From positions 1 through 8,054 of the forward strand of contig JAJONP010000122.1 of the NCBI GenBank assembly GCA_021323555.1: a stretch of 8,054 nt of DNA, in the 5' to 3' direction. The notes under the pieces were generated by a model. That model was given only the letters and a program-made list of their open reading frames with translations, did no database searches and was not told the DNA's origin. Source of the stretch: Gammaproteobacteria bacterium (GTDB lineage Bacteria; Pseudomonadota; Gammaproteobacteria; DSM-16500). Numbering within the stretch: position 1 is the first letter of the stretch; every line of letters starts with the position of its first letter. Both the position numbers and the translations under genes were made by a program. Positions 1 through 7,250 of this stretch are shown here, piece by piece.

Positions 1-72
1 TATAACAACTATAAATACAAGCAGCGTTGAGATTAAAACATTTTTAGCAATATACCATTTCAAAATTTTCAC
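1..72 (-). CDS. lptG: LptG, LPS export permease subunit (N-terminal 24 codons only)
   Basis: This is the 5' end of a gene that leaves the window at its left edge. Reading the minus strand from a GTG at 72-70 gives MKILKWYIAKNVLIST, followed by a hydrophobic stretch (LLVFIVVI). This matches the start expected of LptG (YjgQ), in which a short M-K-I-L-x-x-Y-I-A segment leads straight into the first membrane helix. The GTG overlaps the TGA stop of lptF (shared bases GTGA, 72-69), so the two are almost certainly translationally coupled. In the family, LptF and LptG form the inner-membrane heterodimer that works with the LptB ATPase to pull lipopolysaccharide out of the membrane and pass it to LptC/LptA. 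An in-frame TTG at 63-61 is an alternative start, but the coupled GTG better preserves the conserved N-terminus. Confidence 0.85.
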   Translation of the reverse strand, partial: MKILKWYIAKNVLISTLLVFIVVI

Positions 73-1169
73 TGATTTTTTCTCTTAAAGAATAATTTGC
101 CTGATTGCCAATTAAATAGTAATAGGATGACAAAAATTAATAAAAGATGTACCCACCATACGCCCAGCACAATCGGCACTGTTTTTTGTTCTACCCAATC
201 TCGCGCGACAAATAATAATTCAATATAAATCACATAAATTAAAATAGCAGGTAAAAATTGCGCGTAACGGCTTTGGCGTGGCCGTATATAACTTAATGGA
301 ATCGCTAACAAAGCTAATAAAAACGCTGATAAAGGCATTGAAAAACGCCACTGTAACTCAGCCGCGTCTTTAGGATTTTGAAAATAATTTTTCCATAATA
401 CATTCGTTGGAATGACTTCTTGGGCTTGATGCTGCGAGGTTATCGTTTGGTTTGGAATACGTACCGCGTATTTTTTAAATTGGATAATTTTATAGTTATT
501 CTGTCCTGGTGTGCCTTCATAACGATACCCATCCACAGCTACAACAAATTTATCTTTAGAGACGGGATCAGTCATTTGATATCCTCTCGCGGCTGATAAT
601 ACTGTCCAGAACGGCGATGGCATTTTCTTTTGTTCAGCAACAAAAACATTATTGGCTTGTTGATGATTACGCGAAATCGTTTCTACATAGAAAATCCGAT
701 TTTCATCACCACTGGTTTGAAAACGGCCTGGTGTGAGCGTATTTAAGAGATTCCCCGCGGTCAGGCTTTGTGAAATTAATTTGTCTTTTTGAATAGCAAT
801 AAAGGGATTCACTATGACTGTAAAAACTAAGACGATGATCGCGACACAACAAGCAAGCCCGCCTGTTATCTGCACAAGCTTTTGCGTACTCATGCCATAC
901 GCCTGCATCACACGTAATTCATTGTCTGCGTATAAACGTCCATAAGTCGCAATAATTCCAAGATAAAGCCCTAATGGCAATAATAATGCCAATAAAAAAG
1001 AAACTTCAAAGCCCATTAATTGAAATAATACGTTCACAGCCATTTTGCCGGATGCGGCATAATTGAGAAATCGAACAAGTTGATTGCTTAAAAAAATAAG
1101 CAATAGGATGAAGGTCACAGCCAGTAGGGCATAGCACACTTCTTTTAAAAGATAACGCGAAATAATCAT
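69..1169 (-). CDS. lptF: LptF, LPS export ABC transporter permease
   Basis: This encodes a 366-residue protein of the YjgP/YjgQ family, the normal length for LptF. Hydrophobic segments fall at about residues 12-30, 53-76 and 101-122, then after a long polar region at about 277-297, 303-323 and 332-352. This is the 3 + 3 helix arrangement of LptF/LptG, with a periplasmic beta-jellyroll domain (about 125-265) between the two bundles. By family knowledge it pairs with LptG and the cytoplasmic ATPase LptB in the inner membrane and extracts LPS for transfer to the LptC-LptA bridge. The ATG at 1169-1167 is preceded by AGAAG at a suitable distance. The gene overlaps lptG downstream and is divergent from pepA, as in many gammaproteobacteria. 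LptG is excluded because the LptG-like start lies just downstream. Confidence 0.95.
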   Translation of the reverse strand: MIISRYLLKEVCYALLAVTFILLLIFLSNQLVRFLNYAASGKMAVNVLFQLMGFEVSFLLALLLPLGLYLGIIATYGRLYADNELRVMQAYGMSTQKLVQITGGLACCVAIIVLVFTVIVNPFIAIQKDKLISQSLTAGNLLNTLTPGRFQTSGDENRIFYVETISRNHQQANNVFVAEQKKMPSPFWTVLSAARGYQMTDPVSKDKFVVAVDGYRYEGTPGQNNYKIIQFKKYAVRIPNQTITSQHQAQEVIPTNVLWKNYFQNPKDAAELQWRFSMPLSAFLLALLAIPLSYIRPRQSRYAQFLPAILIYVIYIELLFVARDWVEQKTVPIVLGVWWVHLLLIFVILLLFNWQSGKLFFKRKNQ

Positions 1170-1243
1170 TTAATTCTTCTGTATAAAACTAAAACTATGT
1201 AGAATTCGCGTTATTATATAAAATTTAACTTTAAGGAGCTAAC
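1170..1243. promoter_or_regulatory. Divergent promoter region between lptF and pepA
   Basis: These 74 bases separate two genes transcribed away from each other, so both promoters must lie here or in the gene starts. On the plus strand, an AT-rich block at 1211-1222 contains TATTAT (1212-1217) and TATAAA (1217-1222) as possible -10 elements for pepA. No good -35 match is visible upstream. The pepA ribosome binding site AAGGAG (1233-1238) is 5 bases before the ATG. On the minus strand, a TATAC-like -10 and AGAAG precede lptF. The existence of promoters follows from gene orientation; the exact boxes are tentative. Confidence 0.5.
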
Positions 1244-2749
1244 ATGAAATTCAAGCTTGACTCAATCAGTATCGCAAACCAGCAAACAGATTGTACTATT
1301 ATTGGTATTTTCGAAGGCACCCAAGAAAAACTCGGCTCTGCCGTACATGAGCTCAATAAAATTAGCAAAAATTATATGATTAATTTCCTTAAAAAAGGGG
1401 ATTTTCAGGGGAAATTAGGCCAAACTTTATTTTTGTATCATGTACCTAATAGCGCATCCACTCGTATTTTACTGATAGGCTGCGGTAAAGAAACGGTGTT
1501 GAGCGCACGAGATTATCGAAAAATCATCGCGAGCAGTGTAAATGCACTTAATACGATTAAAATCAGCCGTGCGACTTCTTTCTTAACTGAGCTTCCTGTT
1601 GAACAATATGATTTTGCCTGGAAAATAAAACAAGCAGCTATAGTCACTTCAGAAACGCTCTATTGTTTCGATGAATTCAAAAGCAAAAAGGAACCTCAAA
1701 AAACCCTGCAAGAGATGTGTTTTTATACGCCTAAAAATCAACAGTATCCTGCATGTGAAACTGCTTTAAAAGAGGCGGTCTGTATTAATAAGGGTGTGGA
1801 GTTTACAAAAAATTTAGGGAATTTACCCAGCAATATTTGTACCCCTACCTATTTAGCTAATCAAGCTAAAAAACTCGCACAGCTATATCCTCGCTTGTCT
1901 GTGAAAATTTTAGAAGAAAGCGATATGAAAAAATTAGGGATGGGGGCTTTGTTAGCTGTTGCTCAAGGCAGCACTCAACCTGCTAAACTCATTTGCCTGG
2001 AATACAAAGGCGCGGGTAAAAAACAAGCACCTGTTGCCTTAATAGGTAAAGGTATTACGTTTGATACGGGTGGTATTTCTTTGAAATCTCCGGATGCAAT
2101 GATCGGCATGAAATATGACATGTGTGGCGCAGCGACTGTATTAGGCACGCTAAAAGCTGCCATGGAATTGAAACTGCCTGTTAACTTAGTAGGCATTATT
2201 GCAACAACAGAAAACATGCCGAGTGGATCTGCCTGCAAGCCTGAAGATATTGTAACGACTCTTTCAGGTCAAACCGTTGAGATTCTAAATACGGATGCGG
2301 AAGGACGACTTGTACTCTCTGATGCGCTGACTTATTGTGAACGCTATAAGCCGGCTGTCGTCATTGATATCGCCACCTTAACAGGTGCTGTCGTCATTGC
2401 TTTAGGTCAGCATGCAACAGGTTTACTCAGTAATCATGAACCCTTAGCGCAGGAATTATTACGGGCAAGTAGGGAGAGTCATGATCGTGCCTGGCAATTA
2501 CCTCTGTGGGACGATTATCAAGATCAATTAAAAAGTTCTTTTGCAGATATGTCGAATGTCGGCGGCAGGCAAGCAGGTACTATTACTGCGGCTTGTTTTT
2601 TATCGCGCTTTGCCAAAAAATTTCACTGGGCACATTTGGATGTCGCAGGCACAGCCGCTATGATGATGGGTGGCGGTGAACGCCGTTATGCGACAGGACG
2701 GCCTGTCCCTATGCTTATGCAATATTTAATTAATCAATACGCCAAATAA
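1244..2749 (+). CDS. pepA: Leucyl aminopeptidase (peptidase family M17)
   Basis: This 501-residue protein is close to the roughly 503 residues of E. coli PepA. The C-terminal catalytic domain carries the complete M17 active site. The stretch GKGITFDTGG (268-277) is followed by K281 and by YDMCGA (291-296), and the family signature NTDAEGRL lies at 349-356. Residues K269, D274, D292, D351 and E353 correspond to the two-metal ligands, and K281 and R355 to the catalytic pair; all are intact. The enzyme removes N-terminal residues, preferably leucine, from peptides in the cytoplasm as a hexamer. In E. coli the same protein is also a DNA-binding accessory factor in Xer recombination and a transcriptional regulator; whether this one does so cannot be seen. 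The ATG has a strong AAGGAG site 5 bases upstream. It is the first gene of the pepA-holC-valS operon. Confidence 0.97.
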   Translation: MKFKLDSISIANQQTDCTIIGIFEGTQEKLGSAVHELNKISKNYMINFLKKGDFQGKLGQTLFLYHVPNSASTRILLIGCGKETVLSARDYRKIIASSVNALNTIKISRATSFLTELPVEQYDFAWKIKQAAIVTSETLYCFDEFKSKKEPQKTLQEMCFYTPKNQQYPACETALKEAVCINKGVEFTKNLGNLPSNICTPTYLANQAKKLAQLYPRLSVKILEESDMKKLGMGALLAVAQGSTQPAKLICLEYKGAGKKQAPVALIGKGITFDTGGISLKSPDAMIGMKYDMCGAATVLGTLKAAMELKLPVNLVGIIATTENMPSGSACKPEDIVTTLSGQTVEILNTDAEGRLVLSDALTYCERYKPAVVIDIATLTGAVVIALGQHATGLLSNHEPLAQELLRASRESHDRAWQLPLWDDYQDQLKSSFADMSNVGGRQAGTITAACFLSRFAKKFHWAHLDVAGTAAMMMGGGERRYATGRPVPMLMQYLINQYAK

Positions 2750-2760
2750 ACTCTATCAAT

Positions 2761-3198
2761 ATGCCAAAAATTGATTTTTATCTGATTCCTGATCAATCTG
2801 AAAAAGAGCGTTTGTTGTTTGCCTGTCGTTTCATTGAAAAGGTCTATAAAGAACAACAAAGGGTTTATATTCATACAGAAACCCAAACGCTCGCGCACCA
2901 ATTGGATGAGTTATTATGGACATATCGTGAAGATAGTTTTCTTCCGCATGATATTAGACATAAAGAACGTCTACCTACATCACCGATTCAAATTGGTTTT
3001 AATGCAACGCCTGAAGAACAATGGGATGTTTTAATAAACTTAAGCACAAATGTGCCAGAGTTCTACCCTCAATTCATGCGTGTCGTAGAGCTTGTCTCTG
3101 AGGATCCTATTGTTCAAACAGCTGCACGTGAGCGTTATAAATTATACCGAATGCAAGGTCACACGATTAATACTTATAAAACTTCTATTGAGACATAA
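2761..3198 (+). CDS. holC: DNA polymerase III chi subunit
   Basis: This 145-residue protein matches the length and pattern of HolC. It starts with a short beta strand (KIDFYLIP). It then has the LDELLWTY segment (48-55) followed by SFLPH (59-63), and ends with RERYKLYR (123-130) and a short tail. These correspond to conserved blocks in E. coli chi. Chi belongs to the clamp-loader complex, pairs with psi (HolD), and binds the C-terminal tail of single-strand DNA-binding protein, linking the replisome to SSB-coated template. The gene lies 11 bases after pepA and 2 bases before valS, the standard gammaproteobacterial order. No strong ribosome binding site precedes its ATG, which suggests translational coupling to pepA. 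Confidence 0.93.
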   Translation: MPKIDFYLIPDQSEKERLLFACRFIEKVYKEQQRVYIHTETQTLAHQLDELLWTYREDSFLPHDIRHKERLPTSPIQIGFNATPEEQWDVLINLSTNVPEFYPQFMRVVELVSEDPIVQTAARERYKLYRMQGHTINTYKTSIET

Positions 3199-3200
3199 CT

Positions 3201-5966
3201 ATGGAAAAAACTTACAATCCCAACGCTATCGAACAAACATGGTATCAAACATGGGAAAAAAATAATTATTTTGCACCATCTGGTGAAGGCGAACCTTATT
3301 GCATCATGCTACCGCCACCGAATGTGACAGGCAGTTTACACATGGGGCATGGTTTTTGTTTTAGTATGATTGATATATTAATTCGTTATCATCGTATGCA
3401 AGGTCGGCGCACCTTATGGCAAGGGGGCTGTGATCATGCAGGTATTGCAACTCAAATGGTCGTTGAAAGACAGCTCATGTTAGAAGGTCAATCACGGCAT
3501 GATTTAGGACGTGAAGCGTTTGTTAATAAAATTTGGGAATGGAAAAATGAATCGGGTGGCAATATTACACGCCAGCTAAGACGTTTAGGCGCATCTATTG
3601 ATTGGTCGCGTGAGCGCTTTACCATGGATGAGAAATTATGTGAAGCAGTCACTGAAGCATTTGTTCGTCTACATCGTGAGGGATTAATTTATCGTGGTAC
3701 ACGTCTTGTCAATTGGGACCCTAAATTATTAACAGCTATTTCTGATTTAGAAGTCATACACTCCGAAGAAGAAGGCAAATTATGGCATATCCGTTATCCA
3801 CTCACTCACTCTGACGAGTATTTGACTGTAGCAACCACACGACCTGAAACACTATTAGGTGATGTCGCTGTCGCAGTTCACCCTGATGACACACGTTATC
3901 AACATTGGATTGGGCAGCAAGTACAATTGCCTCTAACGGGACGCACTATTCCTATTATTGCAGATGATTATGTAGACGCTACATTTGGTAGTGGCTGCGT
4001 CAAAATCACACCTGCGCATGACTTTAATGACTACGCTATTGGACAGCGCCACCGTTTAAAGCCTCTCAATATTTTCACACCTGATGCACACTTAAATGCA
4101 AGCGCCCCGAATGCTTATCAAGGATTAGAACGCTTTGCTGCACGTGAACAAATTATTCATGATTTAAATGTATTAGGTCTCATCGAAAAAATTGAAAAAC
4201 ATACGATAAAAGTACCCCGTGGTGATCGCTCAGGTGTGATTATCGAACCTTATTTAACGCAACAATGGTTTATGAAAATGGAATCATTAGCAAAACCTGC
4301 GATAGATGCCATTGAAAAAAACCAAATAAAATTGATACCCGATGTATGGAATAAAACTTATTTTCAATGGCTGCATCATATTGAAGACTGGTGTATTAGC
4401 CGCCAACTTTGGTGGGGACATCGTATTCCTGCGTGGTATGATGAAGAGGGTCAAGTCTATGTTGGTCATGATGAGATAGAAGCACGTCAACACTATCGCA
4501 TTCCTGCTGATACTGTATTACAACAAGATAGCGATGTTCTGGACACATGGTTCTCCTCTGCGCTATGGCCTTTCTCTACGCTCGGTTGGCCTGAAAAAAC
4601 CCGTGAGCTCACCACATTTTATCCCACCCAAGTCTTAGTCACAGGCTTTGATATTATTTTTTTCTGGGTCGCCCGCATGGTAATGCTAGGGCTTCACCTG
4701 ACCGATCAAATACCCTTTAAAGAAGTCTTTATTACCGGCCTGATTCGTGATGCCGAAGGCCATAAAATGTCGAAATCCAAAGGGAATGTTTTAGATCCTT
4801 TAGATTTAATCGATGGCATTGAATTAGATGCACTCGTGCGAAAACGTATTCATGGTTTAATGCAACCTGTCATGGCACAAAAAATCGAAAAAAATACGCG
4901 TGAACAATTTCCAAAAGGTATTGCTGCCCACGGAACAGATGCATTGCGTTTTACTTTTTGTGCATTGGCCTCTTACGGACGTGAAATTCGTTTTGATTTG
5001 GGTCGCTTGGAAGGTTATCGTAATTTTTGTAATAAATTATGGAATGCAGCGCGTTATGTCTTCATGAATACGGAAGAAAAAAACATTGATTTTTGTGATA
5101 CCAATAAAATACTTTCTGCGCCTGATCATTGGATTTTATCACGCTTGCAAAATACTATTTCAATTGCACATGATGCACTCGCCAATTACCGTTTTGATTT
5201 GCTCGCGCACGCGTTGTATGAATTCACCTGGAATGAATTTTGTGATTGGTATTTAGAATTATCAAAACCTATCTTAAATTCAGGCAATAGCACGGTAGAA
5301 GAATTAAACGGCACCCGCCATACGCTTATTTATGTACTCGAAAATATATTACGCTTATTACATCCTGTTATGCCTTTTATTACAGAAGAAATTTGGCAAC
5401 GCACAGCGCCTCTGGCAAGTATCACAGGCGATACGATCATGTTGCAGCCTTATCCGCTATTCAATGCTGAATTAAAAAATGATGAAATAGAATCAGAATT
5501 AACCTGGGTCAAAAATTTTATTATCGCTATCCGCACCATTCGCAGCGAAATGAATATCGCACCTGGAAAATTACTTTCTGTTTTATTAAATAAAGGCACA
5601 TCCATTGATAAAAAACGCTATGAAAAACATAGCCACTTACTCATAGCACTCGCAAAATTAGAAAATTGCACCTGGGTAAAAACAGATGCACCTATTCCAG
5701 AATCAGCTATTGCACTTGTGGATGAATTAGAAATACTGATCCCCATGGAAGGTCTTATTAATAAAAAAGAAGAAGCGGCTCGTTTAACAAAAGAAATCAT
5801 AAAATTAAAAAAAGAAATCGAACGCGCAGAAAATAAATTACAAAACCCCAGTTTTATTGACAAAGCACCTCCTGACATCGTTAAAAAGGAACAGGAAAAA
5901 TTAGCAGAACTAAAAACTATAGTTGATAAATTAGAAATGCAACACGAGCGTTTCTTAGAAGGGTAG
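3201..5966 (+). CDS. valS: Valyl-tRNA synthetase
   Basis: This 921-residue class I aminoacyl-tRNA synthetase charges tRNA-Val in the cytoplasm. The HIGH motif is present as HMGH (47-50), within the ValS-typical [15 protein letters not shown]. An editing (CP1) domain follows, with [10 protein letters not shown] (212-221) and [13 protein letters not shown] (263-275), which hydrolyses mischarged Thr-tRNA. The catalytic fold resumes with [17 protein letters not shown] (448-464) and the KMSKS motif (522-526). The anticodon-binding helical domain spans roughly 640-790. The end (about 853-917) is a charged coiled coil that contacts tRNA. Length is a little below the 951 of E. coli but nothing essential is missing. 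The ATG is only 2 bases after the holC stop. The last codon (GGG) and the TAG stop fall inside a REP-type repeat, so the C-terminus was probably set by repeat insertion. Confidence 0.97.
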   Translation: MEKTYNPNAIEQTWYQTWEKNNYFAPSGEGEPYCIMLPPPNVTGSLHMGHGFCFSMIDILIRYHRMQGRRTLWQGGCDHAGIATQMVVERQLMLEGQSRHDLGREAFVNKIWEWKNESGGNITRQLRRLGASIDWSRERFTMDEKLCEAVTEAFVRLHREGLIYRGTRLVNWDPKLLTAISDLEVIHSEEEGKLWHIRYPLTHSDEYLTVATTRPETLLGDVAVAVHPDDTRYQHWIGQQVQLPLTGRTIPIIADDYVDATFGSGCVKITPAHDFNDYAIGQRHRLKPLNIFTPDAHLNASAPNAYQGLERFAAREQIIHDLNVLGLIEKIEKHTIKVPRGDRSGVIIEPYLTQQWFMKMESLAKPAIDAIEKNQIKLIPDVWNKTYFQWLHHIEDWCISRQLWWGHRIPAWYDEEGQVYVGHDEIEARQHYRIPADTVLQQDSDVLDTWFSSALWPFSTLGWPEKTRELTTFYPTQVLVTGFDIIFFWVARMVMLGLHLTDQIPFKEVFITGLIRDAEGHKMSKSKGNVLDPLDLIDGIELDALVRKRIHGLMQPVMAQKIEKNTREQFPKGIAAHGTDALRFTFCALASYGREIRFDLGRLEGYRNFCNKLWNAARYVFMNTEEKNIDFCDTNKILSAPDHWILSRLQNTISIAHDALANYRFDLLAHALYEFTWNEFCDWYLELSKPILNSGNSTVEELNGTRHTLIYVLENILRLLHPVMPFITEEIWQRTAPLASITGDTIMLQPYPLFNAELKNDEIESELTWVKNFIIAIRTIRSEMNIAPGKLLSVLLNKGTSIDKKRYEKHSHLLIALAKLENCTWVKTDAPIPESAIALVDELEILIPMEGLINKKEEAARLTKEIIKLKKEIERAENKLQNPSFIDKAPPDIVKKEQEKLAELKTIVDKLEMQHERFLEG

Positions 5967-6077
5967 GGTGGATTAGACGCGCTTTTTGCGTCGTAATCCA
6001 CCAAATCAATCTACCTTATAGCTTTTGATAATGCCATTTTATTCGGTGGATTACGACGCCAAAAAACGGCGTCTAAT
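5961..6077 (+). repeat. REP/BIME-type repeat, copy 1 (right end truncated)
   Basis: This is a compound palindromic repeat. It opens with GTAG (5963-5966), the tetranucleotide typical at the foot of REP elements linked to RAYT transposases. A hairpin follows: GGTGGATTA (5967-5975) plus GACGC (5976-5980) pair with GCGTC (5988-5992) and TAATCCACC (5994-6002), with one bulged G at 5993 and a T-rich loop. After a linker at 6003-6044 comes a second hairpin in the opposite orientation: GACGCC (6055-6060) pairs with GGCGTC (6068-6073), and ATTA with TAAT. The outer CCACCCTAC expected after 6077 is missing and replaced by unrelated sequence. Bases 5963-6077 match the reverse complement of 7262-7376 with one difference in 115. 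It supplies the valS stop codon and may stabilise or terminate the valS transcript. Confidence 0.9.
5967..6002 (+). terminator. Hairpin directly after the valS stop (possible terminator or mRNA stabiliser)
   Basis: The left hairpin of repeat copy 1 starts one base after the valS stop codon. It has a 14-pair stem with a single bulged G (5993) and a 7-base loop GCTTTTT. No uridine run follows the stem, so it does not look like a classic intrinsic terminator. REP hairpins at this position are known to protect upstream mRNA from 3' exonucleases or to serve as sites of Rho-dependent termination. No other terminator is visible for the pepA-holC-valS operon. Confidence 0.4.
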
Positions 6078-6163
6078 GTATAGACTGGGGACATAGTAAA
6101 CACTTGTTCGGGGACATAGTAAACACTTTAATATGGCATATTTAACACTCAGGAGAAACACGA
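6077..6163 (+). mobile_element. Probable stranded end of an insertion sequence
   Basis: Repeat copy 1 stops abruptly at 6077, and from there the sequence starts with TGT, a common first triplet of insertion-sequence ends. It then carries two tandem-spaced 19-base repeats (6087-6128). An AGGAG ribosome binding site (6151-6155) follows, but no start codon or transposase reading frame comes after it; the sequence turns very AT-rich. This arrangement (TGT tip, repeated transposase-binding sites, then a leader with a ribosome binding site) is what the left end of an IS481- or IS21-like element would look like after the body was lost. No transposase coding sequence and no opposite end are present in the window. 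The identification is inferred from layout only; the family is not established. Confidence 0.4.
6087..6128 (+). repeat. Two 19-base direct repeats, 23-base period
   Basis: GGGGACATAGTAAACACTT occurs at 6087-6105 and again, identical, at 6110-6128, separated by GTTC. Two exact copies with a period of 23 bases (just over two helical turns) suggest a protein that binds on the same face of the DNA, such as a transposase at an element end. Two copies are too few, and the spacer too short, for a CRISPR array. Confidence 0.9.
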
Positions 6164-6188
6164 AATAATTGAAATTATATCTTTGTAA

Positions 6189-6194
6189 TATAAT
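6189..6194 (+). promoter_or_regulatory. Candidate -10 element for the U-box gene
   Basis: TATAAT matches the sigma70 -10 consensus at all six bases. The best -35-like hexamer upstream is TTGAAA (6169-6174, five of six consensus bases), but its spacer is 14 bases, shorter than the usual 16-18. Alternatives at normal spacing are poor. The surrounding region is very AT-rich, so chance matches are likely. If it is real, transcription would start near 6201 and leave a leader of about 70-140 bases before the start codon. Confidence 0.3.
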
Positions 6195-6195
6195 A

Positions 6196-6234
6196 AGATA
6201 TGTCTTTGAATTTGATCAAAATAAGGTCATATCT
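6196..6234. promoter_or_regulatory. Nested dyad upstream of the U-box gene (possible operator)
   Basis: AGATATG (6196-6202) and CATATCT (6228-6234) form a perfect 7-base inverted repeat. A perfect 10-base palindrome, TTTGATCAAA (6211-6220), sits almost exactly at its centre (half a base off). The dyad starts just downstream of the candidate TATAAT box and would cover the transcription start. It could be a repressor-binding site, or could form a weak hairpin in the leader RNA. AT-rich sequence throws up such symmetry by chance, so this is a suggestion only. Confidence 0.3.
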
Positions 6235-6337
6235 ACTTTGAAAAATAATAGAATAGAGAGATAATAGATTGACTTATTTTATTACATGCGTATTATATAT
6301 GCTCTTTCATCTGCCATACTTAGGTATAGAGAATTTT

Positions 6338-7243
6338 ATGCAAAATAGACAAAATAACGCTGAAAATAGCCAAAGAGATAATGTTCGCTTTCCGTTAATT
6401 GGTGTTATTAGTTATAGGATTGCTGACATAGGAATTTTTTTTGTTGCAAATTTAGTAGCTGTTTTCTGTGTGTTAGCAATTAGTGGGTGGGCAGGAATAA
6501 TTGTAGGAGCAACTCTTGCCGTTATAATGGTTGTTAAAACAGATTCATTCCTCGATAAATATAAATTTGAAGAAAGCAATAGGCCAATTATTAGACACCA
6601 ACCAGTTAAAAATGATAAAGATTATATTGAAGCATTTAAAATATTAGGTCCTCGAGCATCACTAGCGATCTTAAGCGACAGACTTGAAGGTGATTTTTTA
6701 CTAATGTATTGTAAACATTTACGTTCTGAAGGTGTAGATATACCTTTACCCAAAATACCAGAAGCAGAAGCAGAAATTACATTAAAAGAAGGATCTAAAG
6801 AATGGCTAAAAAGAGAACTGAAATCTTTGGAAGATTTAGAAAGGACAGTTACTGACACCATTAGTTTAGAAATGATGACTGAGCCTGTTATAGCTGATGA
6901 CGGGAATGTATATGATCGAAAACTATTACAAGACCATTATGATTCCCGTCGTAGGGATAGGAAAATCCCTAGGTGTCCAAAAGATCGAGGCCAAAGGCTA
7001 CGTAATCCACAATATTTCGGAGAATCCAGGCGTGTAAAAGCCATGGTAACCCATGTTAAAAAGGTGTATGGTTCGCTTGAGAAACTGCAAGAAAATATAA
7101 CGATTCTTAAGAAAAAAATTGCATCTTTCGATTCTTCACAAGTGGTTGCGTCCCCTTCTTCTGAAGGCTACTTTAAATCACCAAATAAACCTGTTGCTGT
7201 TGTTAGCAACACCTCTACATTAACTTATGCAATTAACAATTAA
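6338..7243 (+). CDS. U-box domain protein (putative E3 ubiquitin ligase, effector candidate)
   Basis: This encodes 301 residues from the ATG at 6338. Two adjacent hydrophobic segments (about residues 28-48 and 50-66) could anchor it in a membrane. A charged helical middle leads to a U-box at about 173-240. The U-box pattern is clear: D-T-I-S-L (173-177), M180, P183-V184, G189, Y192-D193-R194, H200, and the C213-P214 step that contacts the E2 enzyme in this family. A short coiled coil (about 244-261) and a Ser/Pro-rich tail follow. U-boxes are RING-like folds without zinc that recruit ubiquitin-charged E2 enzymes. Bacteria lack this system, so the expected site of action is a eukaryotic host, as for the Legionella effector LubX. 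Secretion is inferred, not shown. The ATG at 6338 follows TAGAGA at good spacing and gives a polar N-terminus. A TTG at 6269 would add 23 mostly hydrophobic residues and is possible. The gene is AT-richer than its neighbours and is flanked by inverted REP repeats. Confidence 0.8.
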   Translation: MQNRQNNAENSQRDNVRFPLIGVISYRIADIGIFFVANLVAVFCVLAISGWAGIIVGATLAVIMVVKTDSFLDKYKFEESNRPIIRHQPVKNDKDYIEAFKILGPRASLAILSDRLEGDFLLMYCKHLRSEGVDIPLPKIPEAEAEITLKEGSKEWLKRELKSLEDLERTVTDTISLEMMTEPVIADDGNVYDRKLLQDHYDSRRRDRKIPRCPKDRGQRLRNPQYFGESRRVKAMVTHVKKVYGSLEKLQENITILKKKIASFDSSQVVASPSSEGYFKSPNKPVAVVSNTSTLTYAINN

Positions 7244-7250
7244 CTAAGAA

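Noticed and set aside
1975..2238. 87-codon minus-strand reading frame inside pepA
   Set aside because: It is antisense to the PepA catalytic domain, has no recognisable domain or ribosome binding site, and is explained by codon use of the real gene.
2819..3034. 71-codon plus-strand frame inside holC
   Set aside because: It is out of frame with a clear HolC protein and its translation has no sensible domain.
4287..4493. 68-codon minus-strand frame inside valS
   Set aside because: It lies opposite the ValS catalytic region and has no independent signals.
5618..6004. 128-codon minus-strand reading frame opposite the end of valS
   Set aside because: It lies antisense to the well-conserved ValS C-terminal coiled coil, begins inside the repeat, and its Ser/Phe-rich translation looks like the complement of a Lys/Glu-rich coding strand.
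5961..6077. tRNA or structured RNA gene
   Set aside because: The two hairpins with a linker do not form a cloverleaf, there is no TTCGA-type T loop, and the inverted copy at 7251-7376 shows it is a dispersed repeat.
6087..6128. Possible CRISPR array
   Set aside because: There are only two 19-base copies with a 4-base gap; there are no spacers and no cas genes.
6269..6337. TTG start adding 23 residues to the U-box protein
   Set aside because: A weak AGAG site lies upstream, so it remains possible. The ATG at 6338 has a better-placed purine-rich site and a commoner start codon, and no recognisable feature lies in the extra residues.
6622..6861. 79-codon minus-strand frame inside the U-box gene
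   Set aside because: It is antisense to the plus-strand gene with the recognisable domain, and its Ser-rich translation is typical of a shadow frame.
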